Notes: generated by a model from the sequence alone, not told the origin. Positions 14,073 to 23,813 are shown, counted from the first letter of the stretch. The stretch: 64,000 bases of DNA from Luteimicrobium subarcticum (GCF_002798015.1 NZ_PGTZ01000014.1:1-64000), one strand, 5' to 3'. Program-made: numbers and translations.

Positions 14073-14954
14073 ATGACCGACGTCGCGGTGATCTTCCTCC
14101 CGTCGTGGCCGCCCGAGCGGCTGCTGCCCGTCGCACGTGCCGCGGAGGCGGCCGGCGTGCAGGAGCTGTGGCTCTGGGAGGACTGCTTCAAGGAGGCGGG
14201 GATCGGTGCGGCGGGCGCGGTCCTCGGGGCGACCGAGCGGCTGCGCGTGGGCATCGGCGTCCTTCCTGTGCCCCTGCGCAACGTCGCGCTGACCGCGATG
14301 GAGGTCGCGACGCTCGCGCGCGCGTTCCCCGGACGCCTGGTGCCGGGCGTCGGGCACGGCGTCCAGGAGTGGATGGGCCAGGTCGGCGCGCGCGTGCCGT
14401 CGCCGCTGAGCCTGCTGCGCGAGCACCTGACCGCGCTGCGCGCCCTGCTGGCCGGCGAGCGTGTCACCGTCGACGGACGCTACGTCCACCTCGACGACGT
14501 CGCGCTCGACTGGCCCCCGACGACCGTGCCCCCGGTGCTCTCCGCCGCGACCGGCCCCCGCACGCTCGAGCTCGTCGGGCAGGTCGCCGACGGGGTGGTG
14601 CTCACCGGCGACCACTCCCCGGGCTCGGTGCGGCGGCTGCGCGACGCGGTGGAGGACGCGTGGCGGGCCGCGGGCCGCGCCGGCTCGCCGCACGTGGTCG
14701 TGAACGTCGCGACCGTCACCGGGCCGGGTGCGCGGGAACGTCTGGCGAAGGCGACCGACGGCCCCGACGCCGACCTCGAGGCCGGCGCGGGCGCCGCCGG
14801 CGACGTGACCCAGATGGTCGAGGCGCTGGCCCGCTACGTCGACGCGGGTGCCGACACGCTCGCCCTGACGCCCGCGATGGACATGCCCGCGGAGGACGCC
14901 GAGGAGTTCGTGCGCTTCGTCGGCGAGGAGGTCGCGCCGCTGCTCGGCCGGTAG
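14073..14954 (+). CDS. LLM-class flavin-dependent oxidoreductase
   Basis: This is a 293-aa luciferase-like (alpha/beta)8 barrel that likely uses FMN or F420. Family features are ELWLWEDCFKEAGIGAAGAVLGAT, RLRVGIGVLPVPLRN, FPGRLVPGVGHGVQEWMGQVG and the C-terminal segment GADTLALTPAMD. The acidic EDCF stretch near the N-terminus resembles F420-dependent members, but the cofactor is inference. The ATG at 14073 is 6 nt after CACGAT, and the gene is divergent from the desulfurase. Only 7 bases separate its stop from that of the next gene. Confidence 0.88.
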   Translation: MTDVAVIFLPSWPPERLLPVARAAEAAGVQELWLWEDCFKEAGIGAAGAVLGATERLRVGIGVLPVPLRNVALTAMEVATLARAFPGRLVPGVGHGVQEWMGQVGARVPSPLSLLREHLTALRALLAGERVTVDGRYVHLDDVALDWPPTTVPPVLSAATGPRTLELVGQVADGVVLTGDHSPGSVRRLRDAVEDAWRAAGRAGSPHVVVNVATVTGPGARERLAKATDGPDADLEAGAGAAGDVTQMVEALARYVDAGADTLALTPAMDMPAEDAEEFVRFVGEEVAPLLGR

Positions 14955-14961
14955 TCCGGGG

Positions 14962-15597
14962 CTACCCCGCCCGACTGTGGTCGGTCTGGCCGCTCTGGTC
15001 GGTCTGACCGTCGACGTCGTGGCCGTGCCACAGGTCGTCGCACGGGACCTCGAGCACACGCCGCGTCACGAGGTACGGCCGGGCGCCGACGTCGCCCGCG
15101 ACCGAGGCGAGCAGGGGCGCCCAGTGCGCGCGACCGATCAGCACGGGGTGGCCCGGGCGTCCGCCGTAGGTGGCCTGGCGCAGGCAGCCGGGCGTCGCAC
15201 CCGCGACGACGCGCCCGACCGCCTCGGCGGCCAGGTCGGGGACGTCGACGGTCGCGACGACGACCGCGCGGGTCGCCGCCCCGAGCCGCCCGCCCGGGTC
15301 GAGGCCCACCGCGGACAGCGACGTCAGCGCCCGGCGCAGCGACGCCGACACGCCGTCGGGCCAGTCCGGCACGTGCACGACCTGCGCCCACCCGGGGACG
15401 AGCGCGGCCGCCTCGTCGCGCCCCGCGCCGAGGGCCACGACCACCCGGTCCGCTCCCCCGCCGCGCAGCGCCCGGGCCACGCGCTCGACCCACGGCGTCC
15501 CGTCCGCTGTGCGCGCGAGCGCCTTCGGGCCACCGAACCGGGTCCCGGCACCGGCGGCCAGCACCACCCCGACCACCGCGCCCGCCGCCCGGCTCAC
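14962..15597 (-). CDS. MocA-like nucleotidyltransferase (possible molybdopterin cytidylyl/guanylyltransferase)
   Basis: This 211-aa protein has the MobA/MocA Rossmann-like fold. The NTP-binding signature VVLAAGAGTRFGGPKAL is at the N-terminus, VATVDVPDLAAEAV is the metal-binding DxP motif, and GRPGHPVLIGRAHWAPL is typical of MocA. It would attach CMP or GMP to molybdopterin for molybdoenzymes such as the xanthine-dehydrogenase-type proteins nearby. The start GTG overlaps the guanine deaminase stop (GTGA). The C-terminal tail is Gln/Thr/Asp rich (DGQTDQSGQTDHSRAG), an oddity with no known role. Confidence 0.82.
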   Translation of the reverse strand: MSRAAGAVVGVVLAAGAGTRFGGPKALARTADGTPWVERVARALRGGGADRVVVALGAGRDEAAALVPGWAQVVHVPDWPDGVSASLRRALTSLSAVGLDPGGRLGAATRAVVVATVDVPDLAAEAVGRVVAGATPGCLRQATYGGRPGHPVLIGRAHWAPLLASVAGDVGARPYLVTRRVLEVPCDDLWHGHDVDGQTDQSGQTDHSRAG

Positions 15598-17048
15598 GCG
15601 CTGACCTTCCGTCCGCGCACGTACACGGCCTCGATCGACGCCTCCCGCATGCCCAGGAGCAGGGTGAACAGCGTCTGGGCGGTCGCCTCGACCGGGTCGT
15701 CCGACCGGACGCCGTGGCGCAGCGCCCGCGCGAGCGTGGGCTGCCGGTCGGGGTCGACGAGCACCAGGTCGGCCTCCTTGCCGACGTCGAGGTTGCCCGT
15801 GAGGTGCTCCTGGTCGAGGGCACGCGACCCGGCGAGCGTCGCGAGGAACAACAGCTCGGCGGGCTCGATCGCGACGCCGGCCTCGCCCTGCTCGCTCATG
15901 TGGACCTTGAAGCAGTCCGACGCGACCCGTGGCAGCAGCCACTCGTCGCCCGCCCCGACGTCCGACGCGAGCGCGACGTGCACGCCCGACGCGGCCGTCC
16001 GGCGCCACGGCATCGTGCCGGACCCGAGGAACAGCTGGGACGTCGGGCAGTGCGCGATCGACGAGCCGGTCTCCGCGAGCCGGGCGAGCTCGCCGTCCTC
16101 GCAGTGGACCCCGTGCGCGAACACGCTGCGACGCCCCAGCAGACCGGGACGCCGCGGCACGTCCGGGCCGTGGTGGCCGCCGTCGTACGCGTCGAGGTAG
16201 CGCGCGACGCCGAACTGCTCGCGCACCGCAGCGCACTCGCCCCACGGTCCGCCGTCGTTCTCCGACAGGTGCGTGTGCACGTAGACGCCGCGGCGCGACA
16301 CGTCGGCGTAGAGGTCGCCGAGCGCGTCGAGCGTGCGTGGCGTGACCGACAGCGCGAAGCGCGGGACGAGCGCGACCTGCAGCATCGCGTCCCGCTCGGC
16401 CGTCCCGGGCCGGGGGTCGACGCCGTGCCAGCGCTCGATCTCGACGCGGGCCAGGCCGCTCACGGCGTCCTCGCTCGTGAGCAGCGGCTTGGCGGAGTCC
16501 GGGCCGACGGTCTGGATGCCGCGCCCCGAGACGGTCCGCAGACCGTGCTCCAGGCTCTGGGAGAAGAGGGCGTCCTGCGCGTGCAGGAACGCCGACCCGA
16601 AGACCATCGCGGACGTCGTGCCGGCCGCGACCCGCTGCTCGCAGAAGTCCGTCGCGATGCGGTCGGCCACCTCGGGGTCCTGGAGCCGCGCCTCGGCCGG
16701 GAAGATGCAGCGCTCGAGCCAGTCGAGGAGCTGTCCGCCGCCGTACGCGTCGACGGAGTACGTCTGCGCGAGGTGCAGGTGCGTGTCGACGAAGCCCGGC
16801 AGGACGAACCCCGTCCGGCGCCGCGGCCGCGCGGCGTGCTCGGCTGGCAGGTCCGCCCGGTGCCCCACCCAGCCCACGCGGCCCGAGCCGTCGACCGCGA
16901 CCGCGCCGTCGGGCAGCGACACCAGGGCGTCGTGCACCTCGGGGGGAGCCGGGCTGCCCGACACGTGGAGCACGTGACCCTCGACCACGAGCCCGTCCAC
17001 GGGGCCGTCCACCGGCCCCGGACCACTCTTCTGCTGCACGGTGCGCAC
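15594..17048 (-). CDS. Guanine deaminase-like amidohydrolase
   Basis: This is a 484-aa cytosolic metal-dependent amidohydrolase that likely converts guanine to xanthine. The metal ligands are visible in order: GFVDTHLHLAQT, THLSENDG, FAHGVHCED and ALASDVGAGDEW; PTSQLFLGSG precedes the last. The spacing matches guanine deaminase, and the neighbouring xanthine-dehydrogenase-type genes and nucleobase-type ABC importer support that reading. 8-oxoguanine or another aminopurine is also possible. GTG codons at 17048 and 17042 are both candidate starts, and GGGAAGGG just upstream fits the second slightly better. Confidence 0.85.
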   Translation of the reverse strand: MRTVQQKSGPGPVDGPVDGLVVEGHVLHVSGSPAPPEVHDALVSLPDGAVAVDGSGRVGWVGHRADLPAEHAARPRRRTGFVLPGFVDTHLHLAQTYSVDAYGGGQLLDWLERCIFPAEARLQDPEVADRIATDFCEQRVAAGTTSAMVFGSAFLHAQDALFSQSLEHGLRTVSGRGIQTVGPDSAKPLLTSEDAVSGLARVEIERWHGVDPRPGTAERDAMLQVALVPRFALSVTPRTLDALGDLYADVSRRGVYVHTHLSENDGGPWGECAAVREQFGVARYLDAYDGGHHGPDVPRRPGLLGRRSVFAHGVHCEDGELARLAETGSSIAHCPTSQLFLGSGTMPWRRTAASGVHVALASDVGAGDEWLLPRVASDCFKVHMSEQGEAGVAIEPAELLFLATLAGSRALDQEHLTGNLDVGKEADLVLVDPDRQPTLARALRHGVRSDDPVEATAQTLFTLLLGMREASIEAVYVRGRKVSA

Positions 17049-17292
17049 CCCTTCCCGGGGAGCCCGCCACCGGTCCGCTCCCGCCTGCGCGCCACGGTAG
17101 ACGCGTCGTGTTACGCGCCGATGCCGTTTCGCGCCCGGTTCGTTACGCCCGGGAAACGCCGCCGGTGGACGGCCGGAAACACGGGCTGCCTAGCGTCTGG
17201 CACGTCGACCACGGCAGCCCCTGGGCCCTGCCGGTTCGGCCCTCACCCGTGGCCTGCGGCACCCGCAGCCCACCGACAGACAGGAGTGCCCG
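17049..17292 (+). promoter_or_regulatory. Promoter/leader region of the ABC importer operon
   Basis: This is the region between the divergent deaminase and importer genes. TGGACG (17166-17171) and TAGCGT (17191-17196) form a candidate sigma-70-type promoter with 19-nt spacing. It would give an unusually long leader, for this genome, of about 90 nt before the GTG at 17293. I see no known riboswitch in that leader. CAGGAG at 17281-17286 is the ribosome-binding site. Confidence 0.4.
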
Positions 17293-18375
17293 GTGCAGAA
17301 CACCCTCCGTTCCCGCCGTTCCCACCGTTCCCGCGTGCTCGCCCTGACCTCCGTGGTCGCCGGCGCGGCGCTCGCCCTGAGCGCCTGCTCGAACTCGTCC
17401 GACGACGACGCCGCGGCCGGCGGCAGCACGGCCTCCGGGCCCGCGGACTACGGCGACCTCGCCGTCCAGCTCTCCTGGATCAAGAACTCCGAGTTCCTCG
17501 GCGAGTACATGGCCGACACGAACGGCTACTACAAGGACGCCGGCTTCTCGAAGGTCAACCTCGTCGCGGGCCCGTCGACCGGCGTCGCCGAGCTCGTCTC
17601 GAAGAAGGCCGACGTCGCCCTCTCGGACGCGGTGTCCGTCGGGACGGCCGTGGCCAACGAGGACGCGCCCGTGAAGATCATCGGGACGACCTACCAGAAG
17701 AACCCTTTCACGGTCCTGTCCCTCAAGGACGGCGCGAACATCTCCACGCCGCAGGACCTCGTCGGCAAGAAGATCGGCGTGCAGGACTCGAACCTGTCGC
17801 TCTTCCAGGCGCTGCTCGCGGCCAACGGGATCGACAAGAGCAAGGTCACGGTCGTGCCCGTGCAGTACGACCCGTCGGTGCTCACGAACGGCGAGGTCGA
17901 CGGGTACATCGCGTACCTGACGAACGAGTCGATCATCGTCGAGAACGAGGGTCACGCCGTCACGAACCTGCCGTTCGCGGACAACGGCCTGCCGTTCGTC
18001 GCCGAGACCTTCACGGTCACCGACGACTCGATCAAGAACGACCGGGCCGAGCTCGAGGCGTTCCTCACGGCCGAGATCAAGGGCTGGAAGGACGCGCTCA
18101 AGGACCCCGCCGGCGCGATCGCGGTCGACCAGAAGTCGTACGGGCAGGACCTCAAGCTCGACGCGAAGACCGAGGCCCAGTCGGCCGACGCGCAGGCGAA
18201 GCTCATCGAGTCGGACGACACCACGACCAACGGCCTGTTCACGATCTCCGACGAGCTGCAGCAGGAGACCCTGAAGTCGCTCGAGGGCGCCGGCCTCAAG
18301 CTCGAGGCGTCCGACCTGTTCGACATGTCGCTGCTCGACGACGTCTACAAGGCTCACCCGGAGCTGAAGGGCTGA
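17293..18375 (+). CDS. ABC transporter substrate-binding lipoprotein (NMT1/ThiY-SsuA type)
   Basis: This 360-aa protein has a lipoprotein signal peptide: a basic start, a hydrophobic core, and lipobox LSAC near residue 34. The mature part begins [19 protein letters not shown] and contains [34 protein letters not shown] and [12 protein letters not shown], which match the NMT1 family. That family binds pyrimidine precursors, sulfonates, nitrate or nucleobase-like ligands outside the membrane. With guanine deaminase and xdhC next to it, a purine-like ligand is my inference. The GTG start has CAGGAG 6 nt upstream. The ATPase gene starts one base after its stop. Confidence 0.9.
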   Translation: MQNTLRSRRSHRSRVLALTSVVAGAALALSACSNSSDDDAAAGGSTASGPADYGDLAVQLSWIKNSEFLGEYMADTNGYYKDAGFSKVNLVAGPSTGVAELVSKKADVALSDAVSVGTAVANEDAPVKIIGTTYQKNPFTVLSLKDGANISTPQDLVGKKIGVQDSNLSLFQALLAANGIDKSKVTVVPVQYDPSVLTNGEVDGYIAYLTNESIIVENEGHAVTNLPFADNGLPFVAETFTVTDDSIKNDRAELEAFLTAEIKGWKDALKDPAGAIAVDQKSYGQDLKLDAKTEAQSADAQAKLIESDDTTTNGLFTISDELQQETLKSLEGAGLKLEASDLFDMSLLDDVYKAHPELKG

Positions 18376-18376
18376 C

Positions 18377-19198
18377 ATGACGACCGACGTCACCACCGGT
18401 GCCCAGGGCGTGACCGCCCTGGGCACCGGGGTCCAGATCTCCGGGCTGTCGAAGGTCTTCAGCATGGGCGCCGGGGGGCGTCGCAGCGTGACGGCCCTGC
18501 AGGACACCGACCTGCACACCGAGCAGGGCAGCTTCCTGGCCCTGCTCGGCCCGTCGGGCTGCGGCAAGTCGACGATCCTGCGGATCCTCGCCGGGCTCGA
18601 GAAGCCGACCAGCGGCACCATCCGCGTCGACGGGAAGTCGCCGACCGAGCTCCGCAGCGGCCACGAGCTCGGCATCGCGTTCCAGGACTCCGCGCTCCTG
18701 CCGTGGCGCAGCGTCCTCGCGAACGTCCGGCTGCCGTTCGAGGTGGCCGGCGTGCCCGTCGACCACGCGTACGTGCGCGAGCTCATCGCGCTCGTCGGGC
18801 TCGAGGGCTTCGAGAAGGCGAAGCCGGCGCAGCTGTCCGGCGGCATGCGGCAGCGCGTCTCGATCGCCCGCGCGCTCGTCCTCAAGCCGTCCGTGCTGCT
18901 CCTCGACGAGCCGTTCGGCGCGCTCGACGACATGACCCGGCAGCGGCTCAACCTCGAGCTGCTGCGCATCTGGACCGAGAAGCCCGCGACCACCCTGCTC
19001 GTCACGCACGGCATCTCGGAGGCGATCTTCCTGTCCGACCAGGTGGCCGTCATGAGCCCCCGGCCGGGCCGCGTCAAGGAGGTCATGACGATCGACCTGC
19101 CGCGCCCCCGCCTGCCCGAGATGCAGCGCACCCCGGAGTTCCACGCGTACGTCGACCAGGCGTCGGAGCTGCTGTTCGGCACCGCGGAGGACGCGTGA
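18377..19198 (+). CDS. ABC transporter ATP-binding protein (nitrate/sulfonate/pyrimidine importer type)
   Basis: This is a 273-aa ATPase with Walker [18 protein letters not shown]-loop [14 protein letters not shown], signature [16 protein letters not shown], Walker [14 protein letters not shown] and H-loop [14 protein letters not shown]. This is the SsuB/TauB/ThiZ pattern that pairs with NMT1-type binding proteins. It powers uptake through the two following permeases. Its stop overlaps the first permease start (GTGA). Confidence 0.95.
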   Translation: MTTDVTTGAQGVTALGTGVQISGLSKVFSMGAGGRRSVTALQDTDLHTEQGSFLALLGPSGCGKSTILRILAGLEKPTSGTIRVDGKSPTELRSGHELGIAFQDSALLPWRSVLANVRLPFEVAGVPVDHAYVRELIALVGLEGFEKAKPAQLSGGMRQRVSIARALVLKPSVLLLDEPFGALDDMTRQRLNLELLRIWTEKPATTLLVTHGISEAIFLSDQVAVMSPRPGRVKEVMTIDLPRPRLPEMQRTPEFHAYVDQASELLFGTAEDA

Positions 19199-20052
19199 GC
19201 GCCGCCGCCGAGCCCGGCCCGGTCCGGCCGGCCGCCGGAACGCCCGGACCGCGCGAGCGGCGCCACCTGCCGCCGTGGGCCGTCGGGCTGCTCGGCGCCG
19301 TCGCGCTCGTCGCGGTCTGGTGGATCGGCGCGCTCACCGTGTTCGCGGACGTCGGTCCCGGGCACGCGCAGGCCATCCCGACGCCGTGGCAGGTCGTCCA
19401 GCAGTGGGCGGACGACGGCTGGGAGTTCTACCGCCGCAACTTCCAGGTCACGCTCGCCGAGGCCGGCCTCGGGTTCCTGTGGGGCAACGGCGCGGCGCTC
19501 GTCCTGTCGGCGCTCGTGCTCGTCGTCCCGCGGCTCGAAGGGGCCGTCACGCAGATCGCGATCATCACGTACTGCGTGCCGATCGTCGCGATCGGGATCC
19601 TCGTGAGCATCATCATCCCCGCGCCCGAGGTCGGTCACCCCGCCGGGACCGCCGTGTTCCTCGCCGCGCTGAGCTGCTTCTTCACGACCGTCGTCGGGAC
19701 GCTGCTCGGGCTCAAGGCGGCCGACCGGTCGTCGCTCGACGTCGTCGCCGTCCTCGGCGGCGGACGCCTGCGCCAGCTCGTCAAGGTCCGGCTGGTCGCC
19801 GCCCTGCCGTCCGTGCTCACGGCGCTGCAGATCGCCGTGCCCGCCGCGTTCCTCGGCGCGATCCTCGGCGAGTACCTCGGCGGCGTGGACGTCGGGATCG
19901 GCCCCGCGATGACCAACGCGCAGAACACCCTGAACGCCGCGCGCGTCTGGGGCCTGGCCCTGGCGTCCGGCGCCGTCGCGATGATCGGGTACCTGCTCCT
20001 GGGCCTCGTCGCCCGGTTCGTGACCCCCTGGACCCGCGGGAGGACCGCATGA
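19195..20052 (+). CDS. ABC transporter permease 1
   Basis: This is a 285-aa inner-membrane protein of the BPD_transp_1 family. It has about six hydrophobic segments, starting with [20 protein letters not shown], and an EAA-like loop around [32 protein letters not shown], which contacts the ATPase. GTG start and ATGA-type overlaps couple it to both neighbours. Having two different permease genes suggests a heterodimeric channel. Confidence 0.92.
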   Translation: MSAAAEPGPVRPAAGTPGPRERRHLPPWAVGLLGAVALVAVWWIGALTVFADVGPGHAQAIPTPWQVVQQWADDGWEFYRRNFQVTLAEAGLGFLWGNGAALVLSALVLVVPRLEGAVTQIAIITYCVPIVAIGILVSIIIPAPEVGHPAGTAVFLAALSCFFTTVVGTLLGLKAADRSSLDVVAVLGGGRLRQLVKVRLVAALPSVLTALQIAVPAAFLGAILGEYLGGVDVGIGPAMTNAQNTLNAARVWGLALASGAVAMIGYLLLGLVARFVTPWTRGRTA

Positions 20053-20906
20053 GCAGCTCCGCCACCTACGAGCTCGCGCTCGTGCGGCGCCGCGTGCGGC
20101 GCCAGGCCGCCCGGTCCGTCCTCGGGGCCGTCGGACGCAGCCTCCTGACGTTCGTCCTCACCGTCGCCCTCGTCCTCGTGATCTGGTGGGGCGTCCTCGC
20201 GGTGTTCCACGTCGACCCGTTCGTCGCGAAGAGCCCCGCCGACGTGTGGGAGTACCTCGTGACGTCACCGCGGGCCGCCGAGCACCGGGCGGACGTGCTC
20301 GACCCGCTCGGCACCACGCTCGTCGACGCGCTCATCGGGTTCACCGCCGGCCTCCTCGCCGCCCTGGTCGGAGCCACCGTCTTCCAGCTCTCGAAGGGCG
20401 TGGAGAACGCGCTCATGCCCGTCGCGATGCTCCTGCGGTCCGTGCCGCTCATCGCCATGGCGCCCGTGATCATCATGATCTTCGGGCGCGGGACGGCCGT
20501 CGTCGCCGTGATCGGCGGGATCGTGGTGCTCTTCCCCGCGCTGGTGACCATCGCGTACGGGCTCAAGCAGGCGCCGCCCGCGTCGACCGACCTCGTGCAC
20601 GTCTACGGCGGCGGGTCGTGGTCCGCGCTGCGCAAGGTCGCCCTGCCCGCGTCGCTGCCCTCGTTCTTCGCCGCCGTCCGCATCTCGGTGCCCGGCGCGA
20701 TCACGGGAGCCCTGCTCGCCGAGTGGCTCGCCACCGGGACGGGCATCGGCCACGCCGTGAGCGAGGCCAAGACCCAGGTCCAGTTCTCGTTCCTGTGGTC
20801 GTCGGTCGTGGTCGTCACCGCCGTCTCGCTCGTGCTCTACAACCTCGTCGCCCTGCTCGAGAGCATCGCGCTCGCTCGCGCCGGCATGAAGCAGACGCAG
20901 GTCTGA
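20049..20906 (+). CDS. ABC transporter permease 2
   Basis: This 285-aa permease has exactly the length of its partner. Hydrophobic segments include LLTFVLTVALVLVIWWGVLA and LIAMAPVIIMIFGRGTAVVAV, and the EAA loop is STDLVHVYGGGSWSALRKVALPASLPS. It starts at an ATG that overlaps the first permease stop. Its own stop overlaps the xdhC start as TGATG, so transport and molybdoenzyme maturation are translationally coupled. Confidence 0.92.
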   Translation: MSSSATYELALVRRRVRRQAARSVLGAVGRSLLTFVLTVALVLVIWWGVLAVFHVDPFVAKSPADVWEYLVTSPRAAEHRADVLDPLGTTLVDALIGFTAGLLAALVGATVFQLSKGVENALMPVAMLLRSVPLIAMAPVIIMIFGRGTAVVAVIGGIVVLFPALVTIAYGLKQAPPASTDLVHVYGGGSWSALRKVALPASLPSFFAAVRISVPGAITGALLAEWLATGTGIGHAVSEAKTQVQFSFLWSSVVVVTAVSLVLYNLVALLESIALARAGMKQTQV

Positions 20907-21958
20907 TGCTCGAGCTCGCCGCCCCGGTCCTCGAGCGTCTCCGACGCGGCGAGCCCGTCGTCGTCGCGACCGTCGTGGGGGTCCACGGCAGCGCACCGCG
21001 GCCGGTCGGGGCGGCGATGCTCGTCGACGCGTCCGGGGCCGTCGTCGGGTCCGTGTCGGGTGGGTGCGTCGAGGCGGCCGTCCACCAGGCGGCGTGCGAG
21101 ATGCTGGCGACCGTCACCGGGCCGGGCGCGGGGCGAGCGCCCGAGCAGGGCGCCGGGCAGGTGTGCGGGTTCGGGTACGACGACGAGCTCGCCTGGACCG
21201 TCGGGCTCTCGTGCGGCGGGCAGGTCGACGTCGCCCTGACCCCCCTGGGGGTCACCGGTCCCGTCGACCCGGGCGTCGTCCGGGCCTTCGAGCTCGCGGC
21301 CGCGGGAGAGGCGGCCGCGGTGGACGTCGTCGTGCGCGGGCCGGGAGCCGGAACCGTCCGGTCCGCGCACGCGACGGACGTCCCCACCCCGGGCGACGCC
21401 GTGCGCGTCGCCGTCGAGGCGGCGCCGCGGTGCGTCGTCGTCGGCGCCGCGGACGTCGCCGGGGCCGTGTCCGAGCTCGCGGCGTTCGCCGGCTTCCGCG
21501 TGACCGTGGTCGACGCCCGGGCCACGTTCGCGACGCCCGCACGGTTCCCGGCCGCGTCGGAGATCGTCGTCCGGTGGCCGCACGACCACCTGCGCGCCGA
21601 GCAGGACGCGGGCCGGCTGGACGCGCGGACCGTCGTCGTCGTCCTCACGCACGACGCACGGTTCGACGTCCCCGCGATCGAGGCGGCGCTCCGGTCGGAC
21701 GCCGGGTTCGTCGGGGCGCTGGGGGCGCGCGCGACGTGCGCGCGGCGCCGCGACGCGCTCCTCCGGGCCGGTCTGACCGCCGCCGAGCTCGACCGGTTGC
21801 ACGCCCCCCTCGGCCTCGACCTCGGCGGCCGGTCCCCGCAGGAGACGGCCGTGTCCGTGCTCGCGGAGGTCGTCGCCTGGCAGCACGGCCGCTCGGGAGA
21901 GCCGCTGCGGGAGACGTCGGGCGCCCTGCACGGCGCGGTCCCGGAGGCCGCGCGCTAG
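20906..21958 (+). CDS. xdhC: XdhC family molybdenum-cofactor insertion protein
   Basis: This 350-aa protein has the XdhC/CoxI architecture: an N-terminal domain with VVGVHGSAPRPVGAAMLVD, GSVSGGCVEAAV and GLSCGGQVDV, then a C-terminal Rossmann domain (CVVVGAADVAGAVSEL) and GFVGALGARATCARRRDALL. XdhC proteins bind sulfurated molybdenum cofactor and load it into xanthine dehydrogenase. The ATG overlaps the permease stop by one base. The Moco enzyme itself lies 3 kb downstream on the other strand. Confidence 0.9.
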   Translation: MLELAAPVLERLRRGEPVVVATVVGVHGSAPRPVGAAMLVDASGAVVGSVSGGCVEAAVHQAACEMLATVTGPGAGRAPEQGAGQVCGFGYDDELAWTVGLSCGGQVDVALTPLGVTGPVDPGVVRAFELAAAGEAAAVDVVVRGPGAGTVRSAHATDVPTPGDAVRVAVEAAPRCVVVGAADVAGAVSELAAFAGFRVTVVDARATFATPARFPAASEIVVRWPHDHLRAEQDAGRLDARTVVVVLTHDARFDVPAIEAALRSDAGFVGALGARATCARRRDALLRAGLTAAELDRLHAPLGLDLGGRSPQETAVSVLAEVVAWQHGRSGEPLRETSGALHGAVPEAAR

Positions 21959-21961
21959 GGT
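21956..21961 (+). promoter_or_regulatory. Leaderless -10 element overlapping the xdhC stop
   Basis: TAGGGT contains the xdhC stop codon TAG and lies 6 nt before the ATG at 21968. The next gene can therefore be transcribed on its own without a leader. Confidence 0.45.
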
Positions 21962-21967
21962 CGGACG

Positions 21968-22456
21968 ATGAAGCCGTCATCGCCGACCGAGCTCACGTCA
22001 CCCGTGCTGTTCCTCGCCGACCACGCGGCGGTCGAGAGCGGCAAGCTGTACGTCAACGGCGGGTGCTGGAACCGCCTGACGTTCCCCGACTTCCCCGCGA
22101 GCGTCACCTTCAGCGTGGTCGCCGTCATCCTCGTGCCGTGGCGCGACACGTCCTCGCACGAGTTCACCGTCCGGTTCGAGGACCCCGACGGCAGCCCGCT
22201 CGGCGCCGTGCTGAGCGGTGAGCTGACCGCCGGCACCCCCGACGACGCCCACGCCGGCGACCCCACGCTCGTCCCTATCACGGCCGTGATCGACCACTTC
22301 ACGGTCGAGCGGCCCGGCGACTACACCGTCGTCCTGGAGGTCGACGGCGAGCGCAAGAACGACTGGTCGTTCCGGGTGCTGCACCTCGTCGAGGACGACG
22401 GCCACGGCGGCGCGTTCCCCGACCCCAGCGACCCGACGAACCTGCCGTTCGGCTGA
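21968..22456 (+). CDS. Hypothetical protein (DUF6941-like)
   Basis: This is a 162-aa cytoplasmic protein. Its opening SPVLFLADHAAVESGKLYVNGGCWNRL resembles a small family in which a LADxA-type start precedes GKLNxxGGxW; I recall it as DUF6941, but this is from memory. The rest looks like a beta-sandwich (PGDYTVVLEVDGERKNDWSFRV). Function is unknown. The ATG follows TAGGGT by 6 nt. Confidence 0.75.
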   Translation: MKPSSPTELTSPVLFLADHAAVESGKLYVNGGCWNRLTFPDFPASVTFSVVAVILVPWRDTSSHEFTVRFEDPDGSPLGAVLSGELTAGTPDDAHAGDPTLVPITAVIDHFTVERPGDYTVVLEVDGERKNDWSFRVLHLVEDDGHGGAFPDPSDPTNLPFG

Positions 22457-22487
22457 CCGCCCCGCGCCGCTCGCACGGCATCACGGC

Positions 22488-23765
22488 TCACGCATCGTCG
22501 CGGTCGCGCCGCGGGATCAGCCGCCACGCCGTCGCCGGGGCGAGGGCGACGAGGGCGAACGTCAGCGGGAAGCCCATCCCGGCGACCCCCGCACCGACGA
22601 CGGGCCCGACCGCCGACGCGGCGAGGAACTGTCCCGTGTTCTGGATGCCGAGCGCCCGCCCCGACCACGACGACCCCGCGGCCTCCGCCACCGACGTGTA
22701 CGCGAGGCCGTTGTCGGCGACGCTGACCGTCGTCGCCACGACGAGGAGCGCGGCGCCCGCCGCGGACCAGCTCAGCGCGCCGGCGAGCGCCAGCGACGCC
22801 ATGAGCACGACGCCGCTCGCCGCGACCCAGCGCAGCACGCGCACACGGCTTCCGACGCCGTCGCTCAGGGCGCCGACGCCGATGCGTCCGACCGCGCCGA
22901 CGACCTGGGCCAGCCCGATGACGACGCCCGCCGCGGAGGTCCGCCAGCCGAGCTGCGTCACGAGCCACACCATCCCGAACGTCGAGAGCGTGAACTGCGG
23001 CAGCACGAGCAGTGCGGACAGGGCGTGAACCCGGACGAGGAACGCATCGCGGCGGTAGGGGTTGGCGGGTGCCGGGTCGGCCGTCGCGCGGGCAGCCGCC
23101 CCGGGAGGCGCGCTGCGCGGCGGGTTGCGCACGACGACCGCGCACGCGACGGCCAGCACCGCGAGCACGGCGGCCGCGACGACGAGCGGTCCGGCGACCC
23201 CGTGCGCGGACGCGAGCGCGGGCACCGCGAGCGCCGCGGCGGCCGCGCCGAGCGGCTGCGACATCTGCCGGATCCCCATGGCGAGGCCGCGCCGCGACCG
23301 GGGGAACCAGCCGACGACGACCCGTCCGCTCGCCGCGTTGGTGCTCGCGGCGGCTGCACCGGCCAGGCCGAACATCACGCCGAGACCCGCGAGCCCGTGC
23401 ACCGGGAGCGTGGCGGCGGCGACGACGGCCGCGAGCGCCAGGCCTCCGGCGATGACGCCACGCTCGCCGCGGCGGTCCGCGAGCGCACCCCACGCGACGA
23501 GCGTCAGGACCATGCCGAGCGTCGGCGCGGACGCGAGCAGGCCAGCGCGCACCAGCGGGACGCCCTGCTCGACGTGCAGCAGCGGGATGAGAAACACGGG
23601 GATGCTCACGAGGAACGTCCCGGCCGCCTGCGCGGCCACACCGAGCGCCAGCATGGCCCACGCGGCGCCGGCGACGCGGTCGCGTGCCGGCTCGGGCGTC
23701 GCGCCGAACCCGGCGGGCTTCTCGTGCGGTGAGGGGGCTGTGGTCGGGACGGCCGGGGTCGTCAT
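22488..23765 (-). CDS. MFS transporter
   Basis: This 425-aa membrane protein has about 12 hydrophobic segments. The MFS loop 2-3 motif is seen as WGALADRRGERGV, with a corresponding LSDGVGSRVRVLRWV in the second half. It most resembles the oxalate/formate or cyanate-type major facilitator groups. The substrate is unknown; the context suggests a nucleobase or an organic acid. The ATG at 23765 has GGAG 5 nt upstream. It is divergent from a GntR regulator across a short operator-like region, so it is very likely its target. Confidence 0.9.
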   Translation of the reverse strand: MTTPAVPTTAPSPHEKPAGFGATPEPARDRVAGAAWAMLALGVAAQAAGTFLVSIPVFLIPLLHVEQGVPLVRAGLLASAPTLGMVLTLVAWGALADRRGERGVIAGGLALAAVVAAATLPVHGLAGLGVMFGLAGAAAASTNAASGRVVVGWFPRSRRGLAMGIRQMSQPLGAAAAALAVPALASAHGVAGPLVVAAAVLAVLAVACAVVVRNPPRSAPPGAAARATADPAPANPYRRDAFLVRVHALSALLVLPQFTLSTFGMVWLVTQLGWRTSAAGVVIGLAQVVGAVGRIGVGALSDGVGSRVRVLRWVAASGVVLMASLALAGALSWSAAGAALLVVATTVSVADNGLAYTSVAEAAGSSWSGRALGIQNTGQFLAASAVGPVVGAGVAGMGFPLTFALVALAPATAWRLIPRRDRDDA

Positions 23766-23790
23766 GGCACTCCTTCGCCGGTGTACGATC

Positions 23791-23813
23791 TGGGATACCA
23801 CATTGGTATACCA
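23791..23813. promoter_or_regulatory. Paired GntR-type operator between MFS gene and regulator
   Basis: Two ten-base elements, TGGGATACCA (23791-23800) and the perfect palindrome TGGTATACCA (23804-23813), sit 13 bp apart in the 65-bp divergent gap. FadR-subfamily GntR regulators bind short palindromes of this kind, and the position would allow repression of both genes. Confidence 0.6.

Noticed and set aside
17197-17292. Purine or thiamine riboswitch in the importer leader
   Set aside because: The leader is about 90 nt and GC-rich, but I could not match the conserved core bases of any riboswitch class I know.
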